Shown here piece by piece: positions 1 through 6,259 of a stretch of DNA of 10,546 bases; position 1 is the stretch's first letter, and each line of letters starts with the position of its first letter. Source of the DNA: Thermodesulfobacteriales bacterium (GTDB taxonomy: Bacteria > Desulfobacterota > Thermodesulfobacteria > Thermodesulfobacteriales > Thermodesulfatatoraceae); contig JALSPN010000155.1 of NCBI GenBank assembly GCA_026985945.1, forward strand, positions 1-10,546, written 5' to 3'. Below the pieces are notes generated by a model that saw nothing but the letters and a program-made list of their open reading frames with translations, was not told the DNA's origin and ran no database searches. The translations under genes were made by a program, and so were the position numbers.

Positions 1-1
1 A

Positions 2-238
2 GGCTTCCGGGCCCTTCCAGACCACGTCTCTTATACCCCCACCCTTATCAGGAGCCTCCTTGACGAGGCCCAACGCCTTGGGGCCGAAGCCCTTTTGACC
101 ACTGAAAAAGACGCCGTTAAACTTCTGCTTTATAAGGAAGAGCTAAAATCGTGTTACGTTTTGCCTCTTGAGGCCTCACCGGGGAGGGATTTTGAAGAAT
201 TCGTCCTGCAAAAAATCCGGCTCTGTACCGGTTTTTGA
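2..238 (+). CDS. lpxK: Tetraacyldisaccharide 4'-kinase, C-terminal fragment (5' end outside window)
   Basis: The open frame enters from the left edge and ends at TGA 236-238, giving 78 residues of C-terminus. It reads FRALPDHVSYTPTLIRSLL, then a run containing GAEALLTTEKDAVKL. The F-x-DH-x-Y segment followed by TTEKDAVKL is the characteristic end of LpxK. LpxK is the inner-membrane kinase that phosphorylates the 4' position of the lipid A disaccharide precursor using ATP. The Walker A and N-terminal membrane parts lie outside the window, so activity cannot be judged. The last 47 bases overlap the proposed start of sfsA in another frame. Family assignment is from recognised motifs. The fragment is too short to exclude divergence elsewhere in the protein. 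Confidence 0.85.
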   Translation, partial: GFRALPDHVSYTPTLIRSLLDEAQRLGAEALLTTEKDAVKLLLYKEELKSCYVLPLEASPGRDFEEFVLQKIRLCTGF

Positions 239-920
239 AATTCCTGCAGACACCCGGGCCGTTTTTATCAGGCGCCCCAATCGTTTCCTGGCCCTGGTTG
301 AGAAGGACGGAAAGGTCCTTGAGGCTCACGTTCATGATCCGGGAAGGCTTCCCGATCTTTTAGTCCCCGGGAACGAAGTCCTGCTTAAATATGCTTCTAG
401 AGCCGGGCGGCGCACCTCCTGGAGCCTCCTTGCAGGGAAGGCCGAAGGACACTGGGTCTTTGCCAATGCGGGCTATCATCGCCAGCTAAGCGGAAAGATT
501 CTCTCGTCTTTCGGGAAAGAACTTTTCAAGGGGCTTGAAACCTTTTCTCCGGAACCACGCCTTGAAGGGGCAAGGCTTGACTATCTCTTCCAGATGGAAG
601 ACGGGGTGCCGGTTTACGTGGAGATCAAAGGCTGCACCTGGGCCAGAGGAGAAGAGGCCCTTTTTCCGGATGCCCCTACCGTTAGGGGACAAAAGCACCT
701 CCGACATCTGCTGGAATTAAAAAGAAAGGGCTTTGGAGCCCTTCTCTGGATCCTGTGTTTCCGGAAGGAAGCCGGCTGTTTCAGGCCGGCTCACGAAATA
801 GACCCGGAATTTGCAAGACTCTTTGAGGAGGCCTTGAAAGCCGGGGTGGAAGTGCGGGTCAGCAAACTGTGTTACGACGGAGAAAAGATATATCTTCAGG
901 GCGAATTGCCCCTTTGCTAA
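192..920 (+). CDS. sfsA: SfsA family protein (sugar fermentation stimulation / DNA-RNA nuclease-like)
   Basis: The protein is 242 residues from the chosen start, close to the roughly 235 residues usual for SfsA. An N-terminal OB-like part contains IRRPNRFLALVE and HVHDPGRLPDLL. The C-terminal half carries the PD-(D/E)XK-like core: LDYLF near residue 130, VEIKGCT near 143-149, and FPDAPTVRGQKHLRHLLEL near 158-176. These match the family signatures R-x-D, V-E-x-K and FPDA-x-T-x-RG-x-KHL. SfsA was named for an effect on maltose metabolism in E. coli and is related to sugar-binding or nuclease folds; its cellular role is not settled. I chose TTG 192 because GGAG lies five bases upstream. An in-frame TTG at 168 has no ribosome site. 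The start overlaps lpxK by 47 bp, suggesting translational coupling. Confidence 0.9.
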   Translation: MKNSSCKKSGSVPVFEIPADTRAVFIRRPNRFLALVEKDGKVLEAHVHDPGRLPDLLVPGNEVLLKYASRAGRRTSWSLLAGKAEGHWVFANAGYHRQLSGKILSSFGKELFKGLETFSPEPRLEGARLDYLFQMEDGVPVYVEIKGCTWARGEEALFPDAPTVRGQKHLRHLLELKRKGFGALLWILCFRKEAGCFRPAHEIDPEFARLFEEALKAGVEVRVSKLCYDGEKIYLQGELPLC

Positions 921-2638
921 ATCTGGCTTTTTTCTTGCTGTGCCTTTTGGCAGTTAGGGCCTGGGCGCTTACAAGCCATCTCTTTCCCGAACGGATCCTG
1001 GTGGTAGCCAATTCCCGGAGTTTGCGTTCGGTAAAAATTGCTCATTTTTATTTAAAAGCCCGCAAAATTCCCGCCAAAAATCTCTTTTTGCTTTCCTTAC
1101 CACTCAAGGAAGAGGTCTCAAGACCCGTTTATCTCAAGTTCATAGAAAAACCCCTTGCGGAATTTTTGAAAAACTCCGGCCTGATAGACCAGATTCTTGC
1201 CATCGTCCTGATGCCGGATATCCCTCACAAAATAAAGGGCAAAGTGGCCAGGGACGGAGATGCCGCCTCTGTGGACTCCGAGCTCACCCTCCTTTACCGG
1301 AAATTGCTTTACGGGCCTTATCGCCTGGGTGGCTGGATACCCAACCCCTTCTTTGGGGCCCCGCTTGAAATCCCCTTTGAACATGACCGGTTCGATATCT
1401 ATCTGGTGACAAGAATTGCCGGTTACACGGAAAAAGACTGCCTTCGTCTTATAAAAAATGCTCTTCTCGCCCCTCAAACCCGACCTCCTTACACCCTGGT
1501 CCTTGATGCCAGGGACGGCCCCCAAGGGCCAGGGGACAACTGGCTGCATGCAGCCTATCTTCTGCTCAGGGATTTTCCGGGGCTTCAATTTCAGCTTTCT
1601 TTTGACCCGGCCTTCCTGGTGTCTTCCAAAAGGGTGATAGGTTATGCTTCCTGGGGATCAAACGACCCCAATTATCCGCCGGACAGACGCCTCTTCCTCA
1701 AATTTTTGCCCGGGGCTATCGGGGTTACCTATGTCAGCACCAGTGCCCGCACTTTTCGCGAACCACCCCCTGGCTGGAAGGTAGGGGCTTCCTGGCGCGC
1801 CAAACACAGGCACTTTGCCGGCTCTCCCCAGTCTTTGATCGGAGACCTGATCCGCCTTGGTATTACCGGTATTTCCGGAAACGCCTACGAACCTTATCTT
1901 TCTGCCTCTGCAAGGCCTTATCTTCTCTTCCCGGCCTATTTGCGTGGAAAACCTCTGGCAGAGGCCTATTATCGGTCTCTTGCCTACCTAAGCTGGCAAA
2001 CGGTAGTAGTAGGAGATCCTCTCACCCATCTTTCCGGGTCAGAATTTCGCCCGGGGAACCCAAAGCCCTGGTTTTATGAGAGAAAAAAGGCCTTTTTGAA
2101 GGCCCTTCAAAGCAAGGATCATCTTTTGTTGGCCCAAATTTATCTCACCAGGCTGGGGCTTGAGGAGGAAGCCCTCAGCGAGATTAAAAAACTTCGCTCC
2201 CAAAGGGGCCTTCCGCCTCAGGCCTACCCTTTACTCTTTCAGTTGAGCAAAAGAAAGAGGCTTCACAAACCCCTTAAGCTTTTACTTAAGGATGACCCCT
2301 CCCCCTTGGGAAGGTTTCTTCTGGCAGCCATCTTCTGGCAGGAAAAAAAGATCAAAGAGGCCCGCCAAATCCTTTTTCCGCTTCTTGAAAAACCTTCCGG
2401 GATCCAGGCCGAGGCCCTGGCCCTTTATGGCAGGATTATGCTTCAGGAAGGAAGTTGTCAGAAGGCCATCAAGTGCCTGGAGAAGGCCATTGCTTTGAAA
2501 CCACCAGGCTGGCCAAACTTTCCCTTTCTCTATCAGGCCCTCAAAAAGTGCGGTAAGAACCGGCGCGCAGACCATATACGGAGAAAAATCCTCTCTCAGC
2601 CGGAGCTTGCGGAATGGTGGCCCCGCTTCAGGAATTAA
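869..2638 (+). CDS. Secreted TIGR03790-family protein with C-terminal TPR-like helices
   Basis: The 589-residue protein starts at GTG 869, 52 bp inside sfsA. A basic N-terminus (LRRRKD) and a leucine-rich core at about 16-28 end in A-W-A at 31-33, which looks like a signal peptide and puts the protein in the periplasm or outside. Residues about 40-390 match the TIGR03790 family of unknown function. Visible landmarks are VVANSRSLRSVKIAHFYL, RKIPAKNL, the SRPVYLKFIEKPL segment, YASWGSND (259-266), PGAIGVTYVSTSARTF (281-296), SLIGDLIRLGITGISGNAYEPYL and SWQTVVVGDPLTHL (375-388). The C-terminal part from about 400 is helical, with at least one TPR-like unit (AEALALYGRIMLQEGSCQKA onward). An alternative start is TTG 914, which would remove the basic n-region. 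Both starts lack a strong Shine-Dalgarno. Function is unknown; see findings for a fold proposal. Confidence 0.8.
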   Translation: MLRRRKDISSGRIAPLLNLAFFLLCLLAVRAWALTSHLFPERILVVANSRSLRSVKIAHFYLKARKIPAKNLFLLSLPLKEEVSRPVYLKFIEKPLAEFLKNSGLIDQILAIVLMPDIPHKIKGKVARDGDAASVDSELTLLYRKLLYGPYRLGGWIPNPFFGAPLEIPFEHDRFDIYLVTRIAGYTEKDCLRLIKNALLAPQTRPPYTLVLDARDGPQGPGDNWLHAAYLLLRDFPGLQFQLSFDPAFLVSSKRVIGYASWGSNDPNYPPDRRLFLKFLPGAIGVTYVSTSARTFREPPPGWKVGASWRAKHRHFAGSPQSLIGDLIRLGITGISGNAYEPYLSASARPYLLFPAYLRGKPLAEAYYRSLAYLSWQTVVVGDPLTHLSGSEFRPGNPKPWFYERKKAFLKALQSKDHLLLAQIYLTRLGLEEEALSEIKKLRSQRGLPPQAYPLLFQLSKRKRLHKPLKLLLKDDPSPLGRFLLAAIFWQEKKIKEARQILFPLLEKPSGIQAEALALYGRIMLQEGSCQKAIKCLEKAIALKPPGWPNFPFLYQALKKCGKNRRADHIRRKILSQPELAEWWPRFRN

Positions 2639-3624
2639 AAACGGCGGGCCTTCTCCCACCGCCAGGCGGTTTCAAGAATCAAGGAAAGGTCTGCGAATCG
2701 GGGCTCAAAAGAAAAGAACTTCTGCATCTTTTCCACCCCCGCCACCAGGGCCGGAGGGTCTCCCGGACGTCTTTCACGAATCTCATAAGGGATTGGCCTT
2801 TGGCAGACCCTTTCCGCTTCCTCAAGGACTTCCTTTACGGAATAGCCCTTTCCATAGCCGCAATTAAGAACCAGGCTTTCTCCACCTGAGAGGAGATGCT
2901 CCAGGGCCAAAACGTGGACCCGGGCCAGGTCCTCAACATGAATAAAATCTCTGATACAGGTCCCGTCCGGGGTGGGATAGTCCGTCCCGTAGAGGAAAAA
3001 TTTTTCCCGTTTTCCCAGGGCGGTTTGCAGAAGGAGCGGAATGAGATGGGTTTCAGGATGGTGGGCTTCTCCAATACGGGCCTCAGGGTCCGCCCCGGCG
3101 GCGTTGAAATAGCGCAAAGAGACAAAAGGAAGCCCGTAAGCCTGATGACAATCTGAAAGGATCTGCTCCACCATGGCCTTGCTGGCGCCGTAAGGATTTA
3201 TGGGAGAAACAGGATGGGTCTCCGGAATGGGAACTTCGGAGGGAATACCATAGACCGCGGCACTGGAGGAGAAAATAAAGGCCTTAACTCCGAAACGGCA
3301 GGCCGCCTGCAAAAGGTTTAAGGTGCCGGAAAGATTGTTTTCATAATACTTGAGGGGGTGGGAAACACTTTCTGGCACCACGATGAAGGCCGCAAAATGG
3401 AGCACCGCAAGGGGCCTTTCGGCTTCAAAAAGCTCAAAAAGCCTTTTTCGGTCCGCAAGATCCCCCTTTATTAAGCGCCCCCAGAGAACCGCTTCCCGAT
3501 GTCCTGAAGAAAGATTATCAAAGACCAGGGGCTCAAATCCGGCCTCTGATAAGGCCTTCAAGACGTGAGAGCCAATATAGCCCGCCCCTCCAGCTACCAG
3601 GACTTTTTTATTCTCCCCGGCCAT
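2635..3624 (-). CDS. galE: UDP-glucose 4-epimerase
   Basis: The 329-residue protein is a short-chain dehydrogenase/reductase that interconverts UDP-glucose and UDP-galactose with bound NAD. The nucleotide loop GGAGYIG is at about 12-18. HFAAFIVVPESV is at about 76-87. The catalytic serine cluster SSSAAVYG is at 119-126, and the Y-x3-K pair is Y145 and K149 in NPYGASK. Family signatures RYFNAAGADP, HLIPLLLQ, DYPTPDGTCIRDFIHVEDLA and NCGYGKGYSV follow in the usual order. The length is typical. The start ATG at 3622-3624 overlaps the end of rfbB by 17 bp and has only a weak AAGGT two bases upstream, so coupling to rfbB translation is likely. It is the last gene of the minus-strand operon, and its stop shares a TTAA with the convergent plus-strand gene. 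Longer upstream extensions in the frame do not resemble GalE. Confidence 0.95.
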   Translation of the reverse strand: MAGENKKVLVAGGAGYIGSHVLKALSEAGFEPLVFDNLSSGHREAVLWGRLIKGDLADRKRLFELFEAERPLAVLHFAAFIVVPESVSHPLKYYENNLSGTLNLLQAACRFGVKAFIFSSSAAVYGIPSEVPIPETHPVSPINPYGASKAMVEQILSDCHQAYGLPFVSLRYFNAAGADPEARIGEAHHPETHLIPLLLQTALGKREKFFLYGTDYPTPDGTCIRDFIHVEDLARVHVLALEHLLSGGESLVLNCGYGKGYSVKEVLEEAERVCQRPIPYEIRERRPGDPPALVAGVEKMQKFFSFEPRFADLSLILETAWRWEKARRF

Positions 3625-4606
3625 ATACCTTTTTCCAGTAAGAGTTGAGGAAGATGAGCTTTTCCTCAAGCCAATCGCGATTCTCAAGGTACCAGTTGAC
3701 GGTTTTCTCAAGGCCGGAAGCAAAATCAAATTCCGGCTGCCACCCGAGTTGCTCCCGTATCTTTGAGAAATCCATGGCGTATCTAAAATCGTGCCCCGGT
3801 CGATCCCTGACAAACTCGATCAGGTGGTGCGGCTTGCCAAGTAAATCCAGGATGGCCTTCACCACTTCGAGGTTTTTTCGTTCCTCACCGCTGGCAATAT
3901 TATAGATTTCACCAGGTCTTCCTTTTTCCAGAACGGTAAGGACCCCCCGGGCACAATCTTCCACATAAAGCCACTCGCGCACGTTTTCCCCCGTCCCATA
4001 AACCGGGATCTTCTCCCCCCGCAGGGCTTTGAAAATCACCAGAGGGATGAGTTTTTCCGGATATTGCCAGGGGCCATAGTTATTGGAAGGTCGCACCGTG
4101 ATCACCGGAAGGCCATAGCTTCGGGTGTAAGCCCGCCCGAGCATGTCTGCTGCGGCCTTGCTTACCGAATAAGGAGAATTGGGCTTTAAAGGAGAGTCTT
4201 CGTTAAATCTGCCTGAAGGGCCCAGCTCCCCGTAAACCTCATCGGTTGAGATGTTAACGAACCTGGCCACCGCAAAAAGACGGGCCAGCTCCAGAAGGAC
4301 CTGGGTGCCCTTGACATTGGTATCAAGGAAGGGAAAAGGATCAAGCAAGCTGCGATCCACGTGGCTTTCAGCAGCAAAGTGCACCACCGCCTCGGGCTTT
4401 TCGACCTGGAAGATGTATTCCATAAATTCTCGATTGACGATATCCGCTTTGTAAAAAGAAATCTTATCTTTTATCCCCTCCAGGCGTTTGAGATCCCCGG
4501 CATAGGTAAGTTTGTCCACCACACAGACCCGATGGCCTTTACCTACGGCCTGGCGCACAAACTCACTCCCGATAAAGCCCGCGCCTCCGGTCACCAGAAT
4601 TTTCAT
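3608..4606 (-). CDS. rfbB: dTDP-glucose 4,6-dehydratase
   Basis: The 332-residue protein (also called RmlB) removes water from dTDP-glucose to give dTDP-4-keto-6-deoxyglucose, the second step of dTDP-L-rhamnose synthesis. It begins directly with MKILVTGGAGFIGSEFVRQ; the NAD loop is at 6-13. HFAAESHVDRS is at 76-86. The catalytic STDEVYG is at 120-126 with T121, D122 and E123, and the Y-x3-K pair is Y146 and K150 in SPYSVSK. RPSNNYGPWQYPEKLIPL (172-189) and YVEDCARG (214-221) are the usual substrate and cofactor segments. GGAGGT lies four bases upstream of the ATG. The gene follows the coiled-coil protein gene by 47 bp and overlaps galE. All key residues are present and the length is normal. 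Confidence 0.96.
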   Translation of the reverse strand: MKILVTGGAGFIGSEFVRQAVGKGHRVCVVDKLTYAGDLKRLEGIKDKISFYKADIVNREFMEYIFQVEKPEAVVHFAAESHVDRSLLDPFPFLDTNVKGTQVLLELARLFAVARFVNISTDEVYGELGPSGRFNEDSPLKPNSPYSVSKAAADMLGRAYTRSYGLPVITVRPSNNYGPWQYPEKLIPLVIFKALRGEKIPVYGTGENVREWLYVEDCARGVLTVLEKGRPGEIYNIASGEERKNLEVVKAILDLLGKPHHLIEFVRDRPGHDFRYAMDFSKIREQLGWQPEFDFASGLEKTVNWYLENRDWLEEKLIFLNSYWKKVYGRGE

Positions 4607-4653
4607 GCAAACCTCCGAAACCTGAATCCTGACTTTTCTGGCACAAGAGGGAA

Positions 4654-5202
4654 TTAAAGAAGTTTATAATCCCGAAGCACCCGGGCCAGGTCGGCATTCT
4701 TTTTTGCAAGCTCCCGCAGGGCGTTTATCAAATCTACAAGGCGCCCTTCCCTTTCTATGCGTTCGATGGCCTCTTCCCGGGCTTTTCTGATGATAGTCCG
4801 CCGGTCCCAATAGGCAAAGGCTATCACTGCTACTACCAGGGAGGTAAAGATGGCGGCCAAAACTTTCATAAAGAATAGCTGCTCTTCAAAACGTTTGTTC
4901 ATGTCGGCACGTAATTCCTCAAAACGCTTATTCATATCCTCTCGCAGTTCCTCAAAACGTTTATCTACCTGCTCAAAACGCTTATCTACCCCCTCAAAGC
5001 GCTTATTAACGTCCCCTCGAAATTCTTCAAAGCGTTTATCCACCTGCTCAAAACGCTTGTCCACCTGTTTCATGAAAGTTTCAAGCGTGGCTTCAAGGCG
5101 TATGAGACGCTCTCGATCCTCCTGGGTAAAACCATCCGAGGCCTGAAGCGGAGTTGTGATCAAGACAAAGAAAAGCAAACAAAAGAAAACTATTACTTTC
5201 AT
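4654..5202 (-). CDS. Membrane protein with signal peptide and KRFE-repeat coiled coil, unknown function
   Basis: The 182-residue protein starts at ATG 5200-5202, supported by AAGGAGG six bases upstream. Residues 1-21 (MKVIVFFCLLFFVLITTPLQA) look like a signal sequence with possible cleavage after A21. Residues 26-109 are highly charged and contain seven KRFE tetrapeptides, at 49, 56, 67, 74, 81, 92 and 103. They are spaced 7, 11, 7, 7, 11 and 11 residues apart, as in a mixed heptad/hendecad coiled coil. A hydrophobic segment at about 112-131 is followed by basic DRRTIIRKAREEA and a helical C-terminus ending DLARVLRDYKLL. The expected topology is coiled coil in the periplasm and C-terminus in the cytoplasm. 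It vaguely resembles DUF1640-like bacterial coiled-coil proteins, but low-complexity similarity is weak evidence. It sits between rfbD and rfbB. A role in polysaccharide assembly is only a possibility from context. Confidence 0.8.
   Translation of the reverse strand: MKVIVFFCLLFFVLITTPLQASDGFTQEDRERLIRLEATLETFMKQVDKRFEQVDKRFEEFRGDVNKRFEGVDKRFEQVDKRFEELREDMNKRFEELRADMNKRFEEQLFFMKVLAAIFTSLVVAVIAFAYWDRRTIIRKAREEAIERIEREGRLVDLINALRELAKKNADLARVLRDYKLL
4885..5067 (-). repeat. Tandem 21/33-bp coding repeats encoding the KRFE coiled coil
   Basis: Seven degenerate tandem units lie inside the coiled-coil gene. Each ends with codons for K-R-F-E and begins with either QVD/GVD (21-bp unit) or a longer ELR-x-DMN type insert (33-bp unit). 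The unit order in reading direction is short, short, long, short, short, long, long. The DNA copies are similar enough to permit slippage or unequal exchange, so repeat number may vary between strains. Codon-phase periodicity and lack of unique spacers show this is a protein repeat and not a CRISPR array. Confidence 0.85.
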
Positions 5203-5300
5203 TTCCTGCCTCCTTATTTCCTTATAGCTTGAGAAGACTTTAGCGTAAAGCCTGTATCTTTTTCTCAAAGAAGCCGGGAATTTCTGCAAGAAAAACATCA

Positions 5301-5435
5301 AAAGAGACCTTCGCAAAATGGCTAGGAGCAGTGTTGCAAGCACAACTGCAGGGATCCGTTCCCATTTTTCGTTCCGAAAAATAGGAACTGATCCTGACTG
5401 AGCCTTAAGAAAGGATGTTTTGCAAAGGTCTCTTT
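5301..5435. mobile_element. Miniature inverted-repeat (MITE-like) element, non-coding, 135 bp
   Basis: The element is bounded by an 18-bp inverted pair: AAAGAGACCTTCGCAAAA at 5301-5318, and the reverse complement of AAAGAGACCTTTGCAAAA at 5418-5435. Seventeen of 18 positions match. There is no transposase frame inside. The interior holds a long hairpin (5352-5394). These traits fit a non-autonomous insertion element mobilised by a transposase elsewhere in the genome. The terminal sequence has the look of insertion-sequence ends, but I cannot name the family with certainty and see no clear target-site duplication. The right end lies inside the 3' end of rfbD, so the insertion rewrote that gene's tail. 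Alternatively it could be a static structured repeat; only the genome copy number would tell. Confidence 0.65.
5352..5394. repeat. Long near-perfect hairpin inside the MITE-like element
   Basis: The arm from G5352 to G5371 pairs with C5375 to C5394. Of 20 positions, 18 pair, with mismatches at 5357/5389 and 5363/5383, and the loop is TTC at 5372-5374. The hairpin is self-complementary, so it would form in RNA from either strand. It lies between the rfbD stop and the coiled-coil gene, so it could lower read-through into the distal part of the operon. It lacks the following uridine run of a typical intrinsic terminator on the minus strand. Confidence 0.75.
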
Positions 5436-6259
5436 ACAAATTTTTGAACCTCCTCCTGCCAGGGGGGAAGATTTACTTGTAATTCTTTTTGAAGCTTTTC
5501 GGAAGAAAGGGCCGAAAAAAAGGGCCTTTTGGCAGGCAAATTGAAATATGAGGCCGGCACGGGAACCACGCGCCGCGAAATGCCAGCAACTTTGAGGAAA
5601 AACTTAGCCCATTCCAGGCGTGAACAAAAATCATTGCTGGCAAGGTGGAAAAGGCCTCTTAGGCCCTTCTCAAAGGCCAGCCAGGATATCCGGGCCACGG
5701 TTTCGGTATAGGTGGGAATGGAGAATTCGTCGTAGGCGATGTAAAGGGTCTCCCTTTGCCGGGCCCAGCTTAAAACTTTGGCCAGAAAATTTTGTTTTCC
5801 TTCCCCAAAAAGCCAGCTCACCCGAAAGAGAAGACAATCTTCGGCCTCCTTAAGGGCTTTCTCCCCTAGACATTTGCTAAGCCCGTATTTATTGATGGGT
5901 TCAGGATGATCTTCTTCACGATAAAAGTCACCCTTCTCCCCGCTGAAGACATAATCCGTGCTGAAATGGATGAGAAAGGCCTTCACCTCTGCGGCCGCCA
6001 GAAACAAATTATATGGCCCCAGGGCGTTGACCCGAAAGGCCTGTGGAAAATCCTCCTCCGCTTTATCCACCTGATTGTAAGCGGCACAGTTTATTATAAC
6101 CTGAGGGGCAAAAGATCTTACCGTCGCAAGAACCGTTTCAAAGTTTCCAATATCAAGCTCTTCCCTGGAAAGGGCCTTGTATTCCAGGCCCTTTTCTTCA
6201 AGGAACTTCTGGAAGGCTTGAGCAAGCTGGCCGCGCCCGCCGGTAATGAGAACCTTCAT
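5405..6259 (-). CDS. rfbD: dTDP-4-dehydrorhamnose reductase
   Basis: The 284-residue protein (RmlD) reduces dTDP-4-keto-L-rhamnose to dTDP-L-rhamnose with NAD(P)H, the last pathway step. The nucleotide loop TGGRGQLA is at 6-13. NCAAYNQVDKAEED is at 57-70. STDYVFSG is at 100-107, and the catalytic pair is Y125 and K129 in NKYGLSK. RVSWLFGEG (146-154) and RPFFSALSSEKL (245-256) match the family end. The start ATG 6257-6259 overlaps the rfbC stop as TGATG, so translation is probably coupled; an in-frame extension upstream is inside rfbC and is not needed. The final residues KRPLQNILS (276-284) and the stop are encoded by the inverted repeat of the inserted element, so the native C-terminus has been replaced. 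All catalytic residues lie well upstream, so activity is probably kept. Confidence 0.94.
   Translation of the reverse strand: MKVLITGGRGQLAQAFQKFLEEKGLEYKALSREELDIGNFETVLATVRSFAPQVIINCAAYNQVDKAEEDFPQAFRVNALGPYNLFLAAAEVKAFLIHFSTDYVFSGEKGDFYREEDHPEPINKYGLSKCLGEKALKEAEDCLLFRVSWLFGEGKQNFLAKVLSWARQRETLYIAYDEFSIPTYTETVARISWLAFEKGLRGLFHLASNDFCSRLEWAKFFLKVAGISRRVVPVPASYFNLPAKRPFFSALSSEKLQKELQVNLPPWQEEVQKFVKRPLQNILS

Noticed and set aside
2658..2670. ACCGCC-A-GGCGGT inverted repeat as a terminator for the plus-strand operon
   Set aside because: The loop is a single base, there is no following T run, and the bases are codons of galE, so pairing may be coincidental.
2607..2889. Two overlapping plus-strand frames over the 3' end of galE
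   Set aside because: Proline/arginine-rich shadows of a well-conserved galE coding region, with no supporting start signals.
3625..3813. In-frame N-terminal extension of galE
   Set aside because: It lies inside rfbB, does not resemble GalE, and the normal N-terminus with the NAD loop begins at 3624.
4885..5067. Regularly spaced repeats as a CRISPR array
   Set aside because: Units are 21 or 33 bp, contiguous, in codon phase and lack unique spacers; they encode a coiled coil.
4850..5146. Plus-strand frame with repeated serine-arginine-lysine peptides opposite the coiled-coil gene
   Set aside because: It is an antisense shadow of the tandem KRFE-coding repeats with no ribosome site or family resemblance.
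5203..5343. In-frame upstream extension of the coiled-coil gene giving a 229-residue protein
   Set aside because: The extension reads through the left inverted repeat of the mobile element, and ATG 5200-5202 has a strong, well-spaced Shine-Dalgarno and starts a clear signal peptide.
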